This document shows, one piece after another, positions 16,406-27,380 of a DNA stretch of 64,000 nt. The notes beneath the pieces were generated by a model, which searched no databases, was not told the DNA's origin, and saw only the letters and a list, made by a program, of their open reading frames with translations. The translations under genes were made by a program, and so were the position numbers. Each line of letters starts with the position of its first letter. Positions within the stretch are counted from its first letter, which is position 1. The DNA comes from Deltaproteobacteria bacterium (lineage in GTDB: Bacteria; Myxococcota_A; UBA9160; UBA6930): the NCBI GenBank assembly GCA_029261795.1, contig JAJDAP010000003.1, positions 1 through 64,000 of the forward strand. The letters run 5' to 3'.

Positions 16406-18999
16406 CAAGTGACGCGAAGCACTTCGCGTTGATAGGTCTCGGCGTCGGGATAGATCCTGAACGGTGGGTCGGGTTCGGTTTCCGGCGGGAGCGAGACCCC
16501 GCGACAACGCAACACCAGCAACGCGGCGAGCGCGCGCAGCGCTTTCAGCGACGAACCCTCCGCATCGACCAGTCGACGCGGATCGAAGCCGTCGCTTCGC
16601 AGGCGAACCAACTGGAGGTCGTCGTGACCTGTCCAGTTGAGACACAGATCGATCACCAGGACGGGCTTGCCCGTATCGGAGAGGCCGCCGACACCGGCGC
16701 TGGAAACGGCGTCGATCCGCTCGAGGGCGAGTCGCGAGCGACCCCGGCCCTCGACGTCGAGGGTCACGTGCGTCGCATCGAGCCCGAGTGGGACCGCTGT
16801 CATGACCTGCAGGCGCCTGGGCGCCGGCTCCTCTTCCTTTTCGGCGTCGAGGACGACGAAATCCTCGTCGAGACTGGTAGACCCGGCAGCCTCCATCCCT
16901 ACGCTCGACTCCGCCTCGGAAGCCGGTCCGGACTCGGCCGACGACATCACGCGAGTATCCGCACCGCTCGCAGAAAGCGGGTCGGGGGGTTGTGCGCGGA
17001 GGTCGAGCGCTGTCGAGTCGAGATCGCCGGCCAGATCGGTTCCGGCCGCCTCGAATAACATGCCTTCGGTGTGCCCGAGATCGGGCGAAGGCGGCTCGTC
17101 GGTCAGCTCCTCCTCGGACACCGCCAGTAGCTGGCCATCCGCCAGGCCGTCGGATTCCAGGCTCGCGTGGAGCGAGTCCAGGAACGCATCCGTGCCAGCG
17201 ACCTGAGGGTCGGGAAGCCGCACTGGCGCCTCCTCCGATTCGCCGAGGATGTCGGAGATATCGATGGCCTCGCCGGGCGCGAGAGAACTCGGCCCGGAGG
17301 CAGCGGAAAACGCCTGTGTGGCCTCCTCGGTGGCGCCGTTGCCTGTGAGGTCCAGGTCCGAATCGTCGGACGGAACCGCCGCGACCTTCGCATCGAACAG
17401 GTCCGCACCCGCATCTTCGCCGACGTTCCCGAGAATTTCGTCCTCGTAGTCGCTGGCCGGAGCTGCCGGCGATGAAGAACGATCGACGCGCACCGTCTGG
17501 GGCGGGTCGACCGGCACGCGGACTGCGCGACCGCGGCCCTTCTCGACCCGGTCACCGGCCTCCAACAAGATCCAACCCCGACGGCTGGCTTCCTTCCGCG
17601 CTTCCCCTCGTAGCGCCTGCATCGCCTTGCGATCTGGCCCGGCTACCTCTGGCGCAGCCAGCACGCGGTCTGCCGCACGCGTGACCAACACCGGATCGTG
17701 TCGGCGGGCGGCGCGCGCGATCCGGACCGCCAGCGCGGGATCCGCGACGGCCAGGGCAGCCTTCATCGCGACATTGGCCTCGCCGCCCATGCCAGCGCCA
17801 CGCAGCCAGCCAGACACCTGCAGCAGCGGTTCTCCGCGACCGGAGGGGGTGACGTTCTGGGCGGCCAACGCCTCCCAGAGCGCGATCGCCGCATCCTTCT
17901 TGCGCCACTCGACGGCCGACCAGAAGTGCTCGACCAGGGTCGGCGCCACGTCGCACTCGCGCCCGGCAGCGTGAACCGCCTCGAGGTAGGCGGTGACGGC
18001 GGCCGGATCGGCGTTTCCGTCGGCTAGCGCGTCGCTGGCTCCGGAGATCGCTTCATCCAGGCGGCCCTCGCGGATCGCGAGCCGGGTGGCATCGAGAAGC
18101 GGGCTGCCGGTTTCGGGATCGAGTTGGCCGAGTTCCCTCGAGAGCATTCCCTCGACGCCGGCCCTGCGGATCGCGAATGCCGCGACGGCGCCGAAGCCGA
18201 AGCCTCCGACGTGTGCCCAGTACGCCACCGGGTCGCCTGAAGGGGCGCTGAGCGCGCTCACGAGTTCGCTGGCGAACCAGAGCGGCAGCATCATCCACGC
18301 CGGCGCCGAGAAGGTTCCGGGCCAGATGATCCAGTAGAAGAACTTGATCTTGATCCGCATCGAGCAGACCAGGAATGCGCCCAACACACCGGACACCGCA
18401 CCGGAGGCTCCTATCAGGGGAGTGCCGCTGCCGTCGAGTCCGGCGAACAAGGCAGCGCCGGCGAGCCCCGAGGCGAGATAGAAGGTGAGGAACAAGCCGC
18501 GGCCGAAGCGATCCTCGATGTACGGACCCGAAAGGATCAGGAACCACAGATTCCCGAGCAGGTGGAGCCAGCCCGCGTGCATGAACATGTGCGCGAACAA
18601 ACCGGCGGCCTGCGGTCGGTCGGGCACCAGACCGAACTGCATCCAGGGGTCCGTGGCGCGAATCTCTCGCTCCTCGGTCATCAGTATGCGGAGTTCGGCT
18701 TGCTCGACTTCGATCGTCAGCGCGTCGGGAACGATGCCACCGGTCTCCTCTTCCCAGTAGGCGAAGTCATCGTCGCCGAGATCCCAGAACTGACGGGTCA
18801 GCCGGTCGTTCCCTTCCAGGTAGGGATGGGCCTGCCAATAGTTGAAGGCTTCCTCGAGCTTCTGATCAGCCTCCGCCCACGGACGAGCGGTCTGGGCCGA
18901 AGTCACGATGAACGCGAGCAGACAGACCCCGGCCAGGCCATAGGTCACCCACGGCCGGCGGCGAATCTGCGATGAATCATGGCCCCACGGGATGAGCAT
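16402..18999 (-). CDS. Rhomboid intramembrane serine protease fused to a long acidic cytosolic region
   Basis: 865 residues from ATG at 18999. An upstream GTG at 19107 adds residues without a recognisable fold before MLIPWGHDSSQIRRRPWVTY, a common rhomboid start. The membrane domain spans about 1-285. HAGWLHLLGN has His146 and Asn150, GASG has the catalytic Ser199, and AYWAHVGGFGFG has the catalytic His263. After it come helical TPR-like segments (about 285-460), a 250-residue Asp/Glu/Ser-rich linker that is probably disordered, and a C-terminal folded domain beginning around RLQVMTAVPLGLD. The rhomboid part should cut substrates within the bilayer; the tail is unassigned. Confidence 0.85.
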   Translation of the reverse strand: MLIPWGHDSSQIRRRPWVTYGLAGVCLLAFIVTSAQTARPWAEADQKLEEAFNYWQAHPYLEGNDRLTRQFWDLGDDDFAYWEEETGGIVPDALTIEVEQAELRILMTEEREIRATDPWMQFGLVPDRPQAAGLFAHMFMHAGWLHLLGNLWFLILSGPYIEDRFGRGLFLTFYLASGLAGAALFAGLDGSGTPLIGASGAVSGVLGAFLVCSMRIKIKFFYWIIWPGTFSAPAWMMLPLWFASELVSALSAPSGDPVAYWAHVGGFGFGAVAAFAIRRAGVEGMLSRELGQLDPETGSPLLDATRLAIREGRLDEAISGASDALADGNADPAAVTAYLEAVHAAGRECDVAPTLVEHFWSAVEWRKKDAAIALWEALAAQNVTPSGRGEPLLQVSGWLRGAGMGGEANVAMKAALAVADPALAVRIARAARRHDPVLVTRAADRVLAAPEVAGPDRKAMQALRGEARKEASRRGWILLEAGDRVEKGRGRAVRVPVDPPQTVRVDRSSSPAAPASDYEDEILGNVGEDAGADLFDAKVAAVPSDDSDLDLTGNGATEEATQAFSAASGPSSLAPGEAIDISDILGESEEAPVRLPDPQVAGTDAFLDSLHASLESDGLADGQLLAVSEEELTDEPPSPDLGHTEGMLFEAAGTDLAGDLDSTALDLRAQPPDPLSASGADTRVMSSAESGPASEAESSVGMEAAGSTSLDEDFVVLDAEKEEEPAPRRLQVMTAVPLGLDATHVTLDVEGRGRSRLALERIDAVSSAGVGGLSDTGKPVLVIDLCLNWTGHDDLQLVRLRSDGFDPRRLVDAEGSSLKALRALAALLVLRCRGVSLPPETEPDPPFRIYPDAETYQREVLRVTC

Positions 19000-19063
19000 G
19001 GATTGCGCTGGAACTCCCTGGGGAGTCAGCGGCAGATCGCGCTGGATTCTTGACGAAACGCAG

Positions 19064-19093
19064 GCGGGCGCAGGACCAGAGCCCTGCGCCCGC
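19064..19093 (-). terminator. Perfect 11-bp hairpin downstream of glnB
   Basis: GCGGGCGCAGG (19064-19074) pairs perfectly with CCTGCGCCCGC (19083-19093) around an 8-nt loop. It follows the glnB stop by about 60 bp on the minus strand. A second, weaker inverted repeat (CACCCGG...CCGGGTG) lies nearer glnB at about 19104-19135. There is no clear T-run. Confidence 0.5.
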
Positions 19094-19154
19094 GAAGCGA
19101 TCACCACCCGGAACCGGAGGGGCCAGCCCCGGGTGATGACATCGGAGGCCAGCG

Positions 19155-19523
<369 letters not shown>

Positions 19524-20900
19524 CTATTCGGTGGCCAGGGTGGCGGCAGCGGGGCTCACTCGGCGAGCGCCCAGCGGGAGCTCGTCTTCGAAGCCTCGGG
19601 TCGATCCGCCAAAGTCGTAGGCGTGGCCGCCGTGCTCGGCGAGGTCGAGCCCCTCGAGTTCTTCCGCTTCTTCGACGCGCAGGCCGATCGTGGCCTTCAG
19701 CCCGTAGAAGAGGATTCCAGCGCAGACCACCGTGAACAGACCGTAGACGGCGACTCCGGCCAGCTGCACGAGGAAGCTGTGCTCGGGGTTCATCGAGAAG
19801 ATGCCGACGGCCAGCGTGCCCCAGACACCACAGGTGAGATGGACCGAGATCGCGCCCACCGGATCGTCGACCTTGATGCGATCGAAGAACATTACCGAGA
19901 ACACCACGAGTACACCCGCGACGAGGCCGATCAGCACGGCACCCACCAGGCTGACCGAATCGGCTCCCGCCGTGATCCCCACGAGACCCGCCAGGATGCC
20001 GTTCAGGGACATCGAGAGATCCGGCTTGCTGGCCAGGGTCCACGAGGCGGTCATTGCGGCGACCGCGCCCGCGGCGGCAGCGATGCAGGTCGTCACGAGG
20101 GTGTAGGAGGTGAGCACCGGATCTGCCGACAGCACCGATCCGCCGTTGAAGCCGAACCATCCGAGCCAGAGCAGGAACACACCGACGGCGGCCAGCGACA
20201 TGTTGCTACCCGGGATCGGGTTCATGCGGCCCTTGGTGTACTTGCCGAGGCGCGGTCCGAGGGCGATGGCGCCCACCAGGGCGGCCCAGCCACCCACCGA
20301 GTGCACCAGGGTGGAGCCGGCGAAATCGTAGAAGCCCATGGCGTCCAGGAAACCGCCGCCCCATTTCCAGGAGCCCGCGATCGGGTAGACGAAGGCCACG
20401 AACACGGCGGCGAAGATCATGAACGAGGAGAGCTTGATCCGTTCGGCCACTGCGCCGGAGACGATCGTGGCACAGGTCGCCGCGAACATCGCCTGGAACA
20501 GGAAATCCGTGTAGTACGTGTAGCCGCCGCTGGCATAACCAGCAGTGTTGTCCGCGGACGCCAGGTCCGAGAGACCGGCACCTGCGAAACCGAGGAAGCC
20601 GTTGAACTCACCCGGGTACATCAGGTTGAATCCGCAGAGGGCGTAGGTGAGGATGCCGATCGAGATGATGAACGTGTTCTTGAACAGGATGTTTACGGTG
20701 TTCTTCGAGCGGGTCATTCCCGACTCGAGGGTCGCGAAACCCAGATGCATGATGAACACGAGCCCTGCACAGAGCATCATCCACACGTTATTCGCGAAGA
20801 ACTGACCGGCGCTGACGGTGTCCTCCGCGAAAGCGGCAACGGGAAGCATGACGGCGCCCATGGCAGCCAGTCCCAGGATTGCGGTGAGCGTACGTCGCAC
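19524..20900 (-). CDS. amtB: Ammonium transporter AmtB
   Basis: 458 residues. An N-terminal signal peptide (RTLTAILGLAAMGAVMLPVAAFA) precedes eleven predicted transmembrane segments. Family signatures include HLGFATLESGMTRSKNTVNIL, FAGSTLVHSVGGWAALVGA, WLGWFGFNGGS and ISVHLTCGVWGTLAVG; the twin pore histidines lie in LVHSVGG and VHLTCG. It conducts NH4+/NH3 across the cytoplasmic membrane. The start is a GTG at 20900 behind GGAGG with an 8-nt spacer. A sigma-54 promoter lies 50 bp upstream and glnB follows 27 bp downstream. This is the classic nitrogen-regulated amtB/PII pair, though here the transporter comes first. Confidence 0.95.
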   Translation of the reverse strand: MRRTLTAILGLAAMGAVMLPVAAFAEDTVSAGQFFANNVWMMLCAGLVFIMHLGFATLESGMTRSKNTVNILFKNTFIISIGILTYALCGFNLMYPGEFNGFLGFAGAGLSDLASADNTAGYASGGYTYYTDFLFQAMFAATCATIVSGAVAERIKLSSFMIFAAVFVAFVYPIAGSWKWGGGFLDAMGFYDFAGSTLVHSVGGWAALVGAIALGPRLGKYTKGRMNPIPGSNMSLAAVGVFLLWLGWFGFNGGSVLSADPVLTSYTLVTTCIAAAAGAVAAMTASWTLASKPDLSMSLNGILAGLVGITAGADSVSLVGAVLIGLVAGVLVVFSVMFFDRIKVDDPVGAISVHLTCGVWGTLAVGIFSMNPEHSFLVQLAGVAVYGLFTVVCAGILFYGLKATIGLRVEEAEELEGLDLAEHGGHAYDFGGSTRGFEDELPLGARRVSPAAATLATE

Positions 20901-20950
20901 GACGTTGACCTCCGATTGATGTCCGAAACAGCTCGGACGAGGATCGGTAG

Positions 20951-20966
20951 AGCAACGAGCGTGCCA
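20951..20966 (-). promoter_or_regulatory. Sigma-54 (RpoN) promoter of amtB-glnB
   Basis: On the minus strand TGGCACG-CTCG-TTGCT matches the -24/-12 consensus TGGCACG-N4-TTGCW at every fixed position. Transcription would start near 20940, leaving a leader of about 40 nt before the GTG of amtB. This implies activation by an NtrC-type enhancer-binding protein under nitrogen limitation. I could not pick out a clear NtrC site in the 170 bp upstream. Confidence 0.88.
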
Positions 20967-21139
20967 ACGGCGCAGCCGGCTACCTGGCGGCTCCTTCCCT
21001 GGCCGAAAGCGGCAGACCTGTGCGCAGCTCGGCCCAAGCGGCTCGATTCCTACGGGTTCGGTGCCCGAAAAACGGGCAGCCTCCGCCTACCGCACGGGCC
21101 GGTAGCGCTTCACTATTCGCGTCTCGCGCCGGGCTCGCT

Positions 21140-22617
21140 TCAACGCTCCGTGAAGAGATCCACCATCTTCGCGTCGGTCGTTGCCGCGCGCGCGCGGGTT
21201 CGGGCCCAGTTGCGAAGTTCCTTGATGCGTTCTTCGTAGGTGTCGTAGAGCGGCACCGTCTCCTGGATCGCGTTGGCCAGGTCGTTGTCCGAGAGATCGC
21301 GGTTCTCAGCGAAGGCGGTGTAGAGCCCGGCCGCAACGACCTGCTCGATCTCCGCGCCGGACAGACGCGTTGCCTGCTCGGCCAACTCCGCTAGCGGAAA
21401 CTGCGCCGGGTCGCGCCCGCGCTGGCGCAGATGGATCGCCAGGATCTCGGCACGCTCCGTCTCACTCGGCAGGTCCACGAAGAACAGATCGTCGAAGCGC
21501 CCGCGCCGCAACAACTCCGGCGGAAGCGCCGTGACGTCGTTGGCGGTCGCCACCACGAAAACGGGCGCCTTTTTCTCGGCCATCCAGGTCAGGAAGGAGC
21601 CGAAGACGCGGTTGGCATTGCTGTCGAGATGGGTTGCCGAAAAGCCCTTCTCGATCTCGTCGATCCAGAGCACGACCGGGGCCAGCGATTCGGCGATCGC
21701 GGTCGCCTCGCGCATCGTCACCTCCGGGCTCTTGGTCGGGTCTCCGAAAGCAGCGCCAAGATCCAAGCGAACCAACGGGAATCGCCATTCGCGGGCGACA
21801 GCCTTGGCGCAGAGCGATTTCCCGCAGCCCTGGACACCCAACAAGAGGAGGCCTCGCGGTGAGGGCAGACCGAAGGAGCGAGCCTCCTCGCCGAACGCCC
21901 GCTTTCGCTCACGGAGCCAATGCTTCAGCTCACCGAGGCCGCCGACGGCGTCCAGATCGAAGTCGGCGTCGTGGAAGCTCAGCGCCGGCGTGCGTCTCAG
22001 AGCCTTCCGCTTCTCGCTGACGACGTGGGCGACCGCTTTGTCATCGACCGCACCGGCAGCCATCCACGCCTTTCGAAACACGCGAACGGCTTCGGAGCCG
22101 GTCAGCCCGAGGGCCGCCCGGACGCATTCATCGAGAGTGTGCCCATCCACCTTGGCGTCGGTAGCGGATTGCACCACGCGATCGAACAGCCTGCGCAGAT
22201 CGAGTTCCGTCGGCAGCGGGATCGAGACGTGAGCTGCCTCGCGTTCCAGTTCGATGGGCAGGTTCAAGACGGGAGAGATGAAGACGAGCGCCTGTCGTTG
22301 CTGCCCGAAGCGTGGCAACTGGTCGCGCAGACGCCGTACCGCCGTCGGATCACCGAGAACCGAATGTGCATCGAGAATGACGAGCAGGGCCGGCCCTTCC
22401 CGGTCGCCCCAGCTCACGAGACCGAGATCGAGGCTCCCGGCGCCCTCTCCTGTCCCACCCCAGCCTCCTGCCAGCGACCAGACGTGCAGCGCGCGTTCGT
22501 TCTTCGCGGCGACGCGTTCGAGCAGCTTCAGGGCCCGGTCCTCTTCGAAACTCTCGATTCCGATCAGCCGGTAGCCCGAACGCAGCAGCAGGCCGAGTTC
22601 GCGCTCGCAGTCGGCAC

Positions 22618-22621
<4 letters not shown>
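21140..22621 (-). CDS. Ycf46-like AAA+ ATPase
   Basis: 493 residues. Residues about 1-240 are the divergent N-terminal region of the Ycf46 group (IESFEEDRALKLLERVA, LPRFGQQRQALVFISPVLNLPIELEREA). The AAA module follows with Walker A GVQGCGKSLCAKAVA, Walker B PVVLWIDEIEKGF, sensor 1 VVATANDVTALPPEL and arginine finger LLRRGRFDDLFFVDLP. The family is found in cyanobacteria, plastids and deltaproteobacteria, with a proposed link to carbon or photosynthesis regulation only in cyanobacteria. Its ATG overlaps the PilB-type ATPase stop by 4 bp, so here it may act with type IV pili or secretion. Confidence 0.83.
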
Positions 22622-24462
<1,841 letters not shown>

Positions 24463-24551
24463 CGGCGCGGCGGCGACCGGTCTTGAGGGCCGGGTTCAGC
24501 GTGATCCCGGACACTTGCGCGCACTCATTGCCGCCGCGTGTAGGAGCGGCC

Positions 24552-24557
24552 TAATCT
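24552..24557 (+). promoter_or_regulatory. Candidate -10 element for a leaderless transcript
   Basis: TAATCT followed by exactly 6 nt and the ATG at 24564. TTGCCG at 24528-24533, 18 bp upstream, is a fair -35. There is no Shine-Dalgarno. Confidence 0.45.
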
Positions 24558-24563
24558 GGGGCG

Positions 24564-25502
24564 ATGACGAACCTTCCTCCCCGCTTCGGTGTAACGCTCC
24601 CCCAGATCAAACGGTCGTGGCAGGAAGCCCGCGCCGCAGCGGAGTGCTTCGACGCCCTCGGCTACGACTCGGTCTGGGTCTGCGACCACCTGTACGGCGT
24701 GCCGGCCCCGCAGTTGCCGATCCTCGAGGCCTGGACCGAACTCGCCGCGGTTGCCGCGGTGACCGAGAAGGTGCGCCTCGGCACCCTGGTCACGCCGCCC
24801 TTCTTCCGCAATCCGGCAGTGTTGGCCAAGCAGATCGCCACCGTGGACGCGATCGCACCGGGCCGCACCTTCCCCGGCCTCGGAGCCGGCTGGTTCGAGG
24901 CGGAATTCTCGAGCCACGGCTGCGATTTCCCATCGACCCGCGAGCGTTTGCGCGCCCTCGAGGAATCGATCCAGATCATGAAGTCGATGTGGACCGAGGA
25001 ACAGACCACATTCTCGGGCACGCACTACTCGGTCAAGGACGTGTTCTGCGAACCGAAGCCCGCCTCGGCACCGCCGATCCTGGTCGGCGGGAGTGGTGAG
25101 AAGGTATTGATGGGCATCGCCGCCCGACACGCCGATTGCTGGAACAACATGGCCGTCACCCAGGGGCAGCTCGCAGAGAAGGCCGCGGCCTTCAAGCGAC
25201 GTTGCGAAGAAGTGGGCCGCGACCCGGCCGAGGTCGAAATCTCCCAGCAGTGCACGGTCGTCATCGCCGAGGACGAGGCCACGGCCAAGACGGCGCTGGC
25301 AAAAGCGCACAAGGTCTACGGTGGACACATGGGCGCCGGCCTCGAAGCCCACGGCATCTGGGGCCACCCCGAACGCGTCATCGACTGCATCGAACAACAT
25401 CGCGCCCACGGCGTTTCGCTATTCGTGATCGAGTTCTTCGGACGAGACACCCGAGAACCGGCCCAACTCTTCGCCGAAACGGTGATGAAGCACTACGCCT
25501 AG
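24564..25502 (+). CDS. LLM-class F420-dependent (luciferase-like) oxidoreductase
   Basis: 312 residues. The TIM-barrel bacterial-luciferase family is shown by RFGVTLPQ at the N-terminus, GYDSVWVCDHL, KVRLGTLVTPPFFRNPAVLAKQIATVDAIAPGR, FPGLGAGWFEAEF, RLRALEESIQIMKSMWTEE and PPILVGGSGEKVLMGIAARHADCWN. This pattern is typical of F420-dependent LLM enzymes of uncertain substrate. The FFRNPAVLAKQIATVD segment usually contacts the deazaflavin. It lies divergent from the PilB gene and looks monocistronic, with a leaderless-type -10 in front. Confidence 0.85.
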   Translation: MTNLPPRFGVTLPQIKRSWQEARAAAECFDALGYDSVWVCDHLYGVPAPQLPILEAWTELAAVAAVTEKVRLGTLVTPPFFRNPAVLAKQIATVDAIAPGRTFPGLGAGWFEAEFSSHGCDFPSTRERLRALEESIQIMKSMWTEEQTTFSGTHYSVKDVFCEPKPASAPPILVGGSGEKVLMGIAARHADCWNNMAVTQGQLAEKAAAFKRRCEEVGRDPAEVEISQQCTVVIAEDEATAKTALAKAHKVYGGHMGAGLEAHGIWGHPERVIDCIEQHRAHGVSLFVIEFFGRDTREPAQLFAETVMKHYA

Positions 25503-25662
25503 CGAACCTCCGCGCAGGTCGCCGCACAGTGACGGCGAGCGGAAAAGGGTGAGTTCGCGAGGCTGAGCTGGAGCCCGGGGCTTGTGAAGACCGGGGCATC
25601 AAGACGTTGGCGAAATACCTGGATGCGGAGCCCGCCGCATCCAGTTCACGCGGATGGGACAG

Positions 25663-25890
25663 TCAGCCTTCATGGGGCTTCCTCCTTGGCGAAAGACCAC
25701 GGCAGACACCGACGAGTCTGGCCTCCCACCTTCCCCTGCCAATCCTGCAGCTAGAGTCGATCTGCTCGGGGTACATGACCTCGAGTGGTGTGATCGGCAT
25801 TCGGAACGTCGGGGGCGGCGGCCGGTTCTCCTCCAGCCAACGACTTGCGTACTCCTGAAACTCGACCTGTTCGGGGGTGATCGTGGCCAT
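25663..25890 (-). pseudogene. N-terminal remnant of an acyl-CoA dehydrogenase
   Basis: From ATG at 25890 the frame reads MATITPEQVEFQEYASRWLEENRPPPP, then ITPLEVMYPEQ. This is the start of an acyl-CoA dehydrogenase family in which 'TPEQ.xF...xxxWLEENxP' leads to 'LEVMTPEQ' and then 'WQ..xYxAGLVGxxxPKEYGG'. After that point only RWEARLVGVCRGL keeps a trace before the frame ends at 25663. An intact enzyme has about 380-400 residues; the rest is not found within reach on this strand. The fragment is probably a decayed gene rather than a small functional one. Confidence 0.5.
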
Positions 25891-25979
25891 CGGGGCTCCT
25901 TCTGGGGCCCGGCGGCCGTGACACAACAAGGCGCTGGACACCACGTTCCTTGGCTGATTACCCCAAGCTGAGGTGCGCC

Positions 25980-26729
25980 ATGACCCGATTCTATGCCGCG
26001 ATCGCGATCACCCTGCTGTCGGCGGCGCCCGCCGCCGCCGTGCAGCTGGTTCCCGTCGATCTGGAACTCACATCCATCGTCACCCGGGACTTCGCCGCGG
26101 GGCCGATCCTGGCCAGTGGTGTCGGTTCGCTGGTGGTGCCTTGGGACCTCGTGCAGGGAGGGGCGGGGAGCGGGACATACACGCTCAGGACTGACGGAAA
26201 CGCGCTCGAGATGGTCATCGATGGCTCCGTGTCCTGTCCAGCCGGCACGTGCTCGATCGGATTTCCAGAGTTTGCGGCCTCCCTCGACTTCGACGTGCCC
26301 GACTTCGGGGAGACGTTCACGTCGGTCCTGTTTTCGTACCTGCCGCCCCTCGTCTCGCCGAACATCCAGACAACATCCATCGGAGGCCTGCCGATAACCC
26401 CAGTAGCCCTGGCCTTTCGCAGCTACTCGAGTTCGATTCTTCCTGGAGCGCCCGTCGCGCTCGACGCGGTATTCTCTGATATCTCTCTGCAGCAGAGCCA
26501 CATTCTCCATTTCCTTGCTGGCGACTCGCCTTCGATCTCAACGTTCGCACGGGCCAACAATTCCAGTCCGATCTTGTCCTTCATCTTCGATCAGAGTGGC
26601 CCGCTTTCGATGACGGTGCGCCTGGAGGCCTGGGCCATCCTTCCCGAGCCTGGCGTGGCGTTGCTGCTGGCGGGCGCACTTCTAGCGGTCCGAACGAGGA
26701 TAGGACGTACAAGCTCCGTCCTGGCTTAG
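25980..26729 (+). CDS. PEP-CTERM-sorted exported protein
   Basis: 249 residues from ATG at 25980, chosen because GAGG lies 8 nt upstream and a signal peptide begins here (MTRFYAAIAITLLSAAPAAA). The C-terminus has PEPGVALLLAGALLAVRTRIGR: a Pro-Glu-Pro box, a short hydrophobic helix and a basic tail, which is the PEP-CTERM sorting signal read by exosortase. The body is beta-rich with two cysteines (VSCPAGTCS) and no recognised domain. Such proteins are exported and often tied to exopolysaccharide. No exosortase gene is in the window. Confidence 0.75.
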   Translation: MTRFYAAIAITLLSAAPAAAVQLVPVDLELTSIVTRDFAAGPILASGVGSLVVPWDLVQGGAGSGTYTLRTDGNALEMVIDGSVSCPAGTCSIGFPEFAASLDFDVPDFGETFTSVLFSYLPPLVSPNIQTTSIGGLPITPVALAFRSYSSSILPGAPVALDAVFSDISLQQSHILHFLAGDSPSISTFARANNSSPILSFIFDQSGPLSMTVRLEAWAILPEPGVALLLAGALLAVRTRIGRTSSVLA

Positions 26730-27380
26730 AGTTCGAGTATGGACGTTATGTCAAGGCCCGGCGGGGAGCCCTGAGACGGGGCGATTTCCAGCTCCCGCGG
26801 CTCGCGGGGCGGTGTGGTTGGTGATTGCGTCGGTGGCGGCTCAGTCGTCGGTGGGCTGCGAACCTACGAGGGTGTCGGGACATCGGGGCCGTGTTCCTGA
26901 GCTACGGAAGCGACGGCTCATCGCAGCCGGCCGACTGATCGAAGAACGAGTCATTCTCCAACCGCGAGTGCCCGCCGCATTGGTCGGCCGCGGTTCCCAG
27001 GGGCGGCGCCCGTGCGAGACCTGGCGCCTGACGGGCACGCCTGTGAGGGATACCGCGGTGGCCCTGCGAGATCGCGGAGTTCGCAGAGCGCACATGCCCG
27101 ATCCCAGCAGAGCCGGCGAGCACCGCCGACGACGTCGAGGTGTTCTACAATCGGACCCACCGCCACAGCCATCCGGACGGTATTGGTCCGAGCGTATTGC
27201 CACCTCGAGCCAACGTTTCGGACTGTCTACGAGACTGGGGAAAGTCCACCAACGAGAGCAGAGAGAATGCGACCGAGGGCAACCAACTTGTGCATGAACA
27301 ACCTCCTCGTTCGCATCCCGATCAGCCCCGTCCGCGCTGATCCGATTCATCGCGTGGCCGGTCGGAGGCGGACGACGTCC
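26730..27380. other. 650-bp gene-poor stretch with insertion-sequence debris
   Basis: No intact gene. Short open frames on both strands have no recognisable content. The one identifiable element is the IS3-type transposase tail at 27128-27190. The stretch separates two exported-protein genes and looks like an eroded insertion site. Confidence 0.5.
27128..27190 (+). mobile_element. C-terminal scrap of an IS3-family transposase
   Basis: The frame encodes DDVEVFYNRTHRHSHPDGIGP. This matches the end of the integrase core in IS3-family transposases, usually '..YIExFYNRxRRHSxLGxxSP'. The codons upstream do not continue the match, so only the tail remains. No complete terminal repeats or target duplication can be seen. 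Confidence 0.55.
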
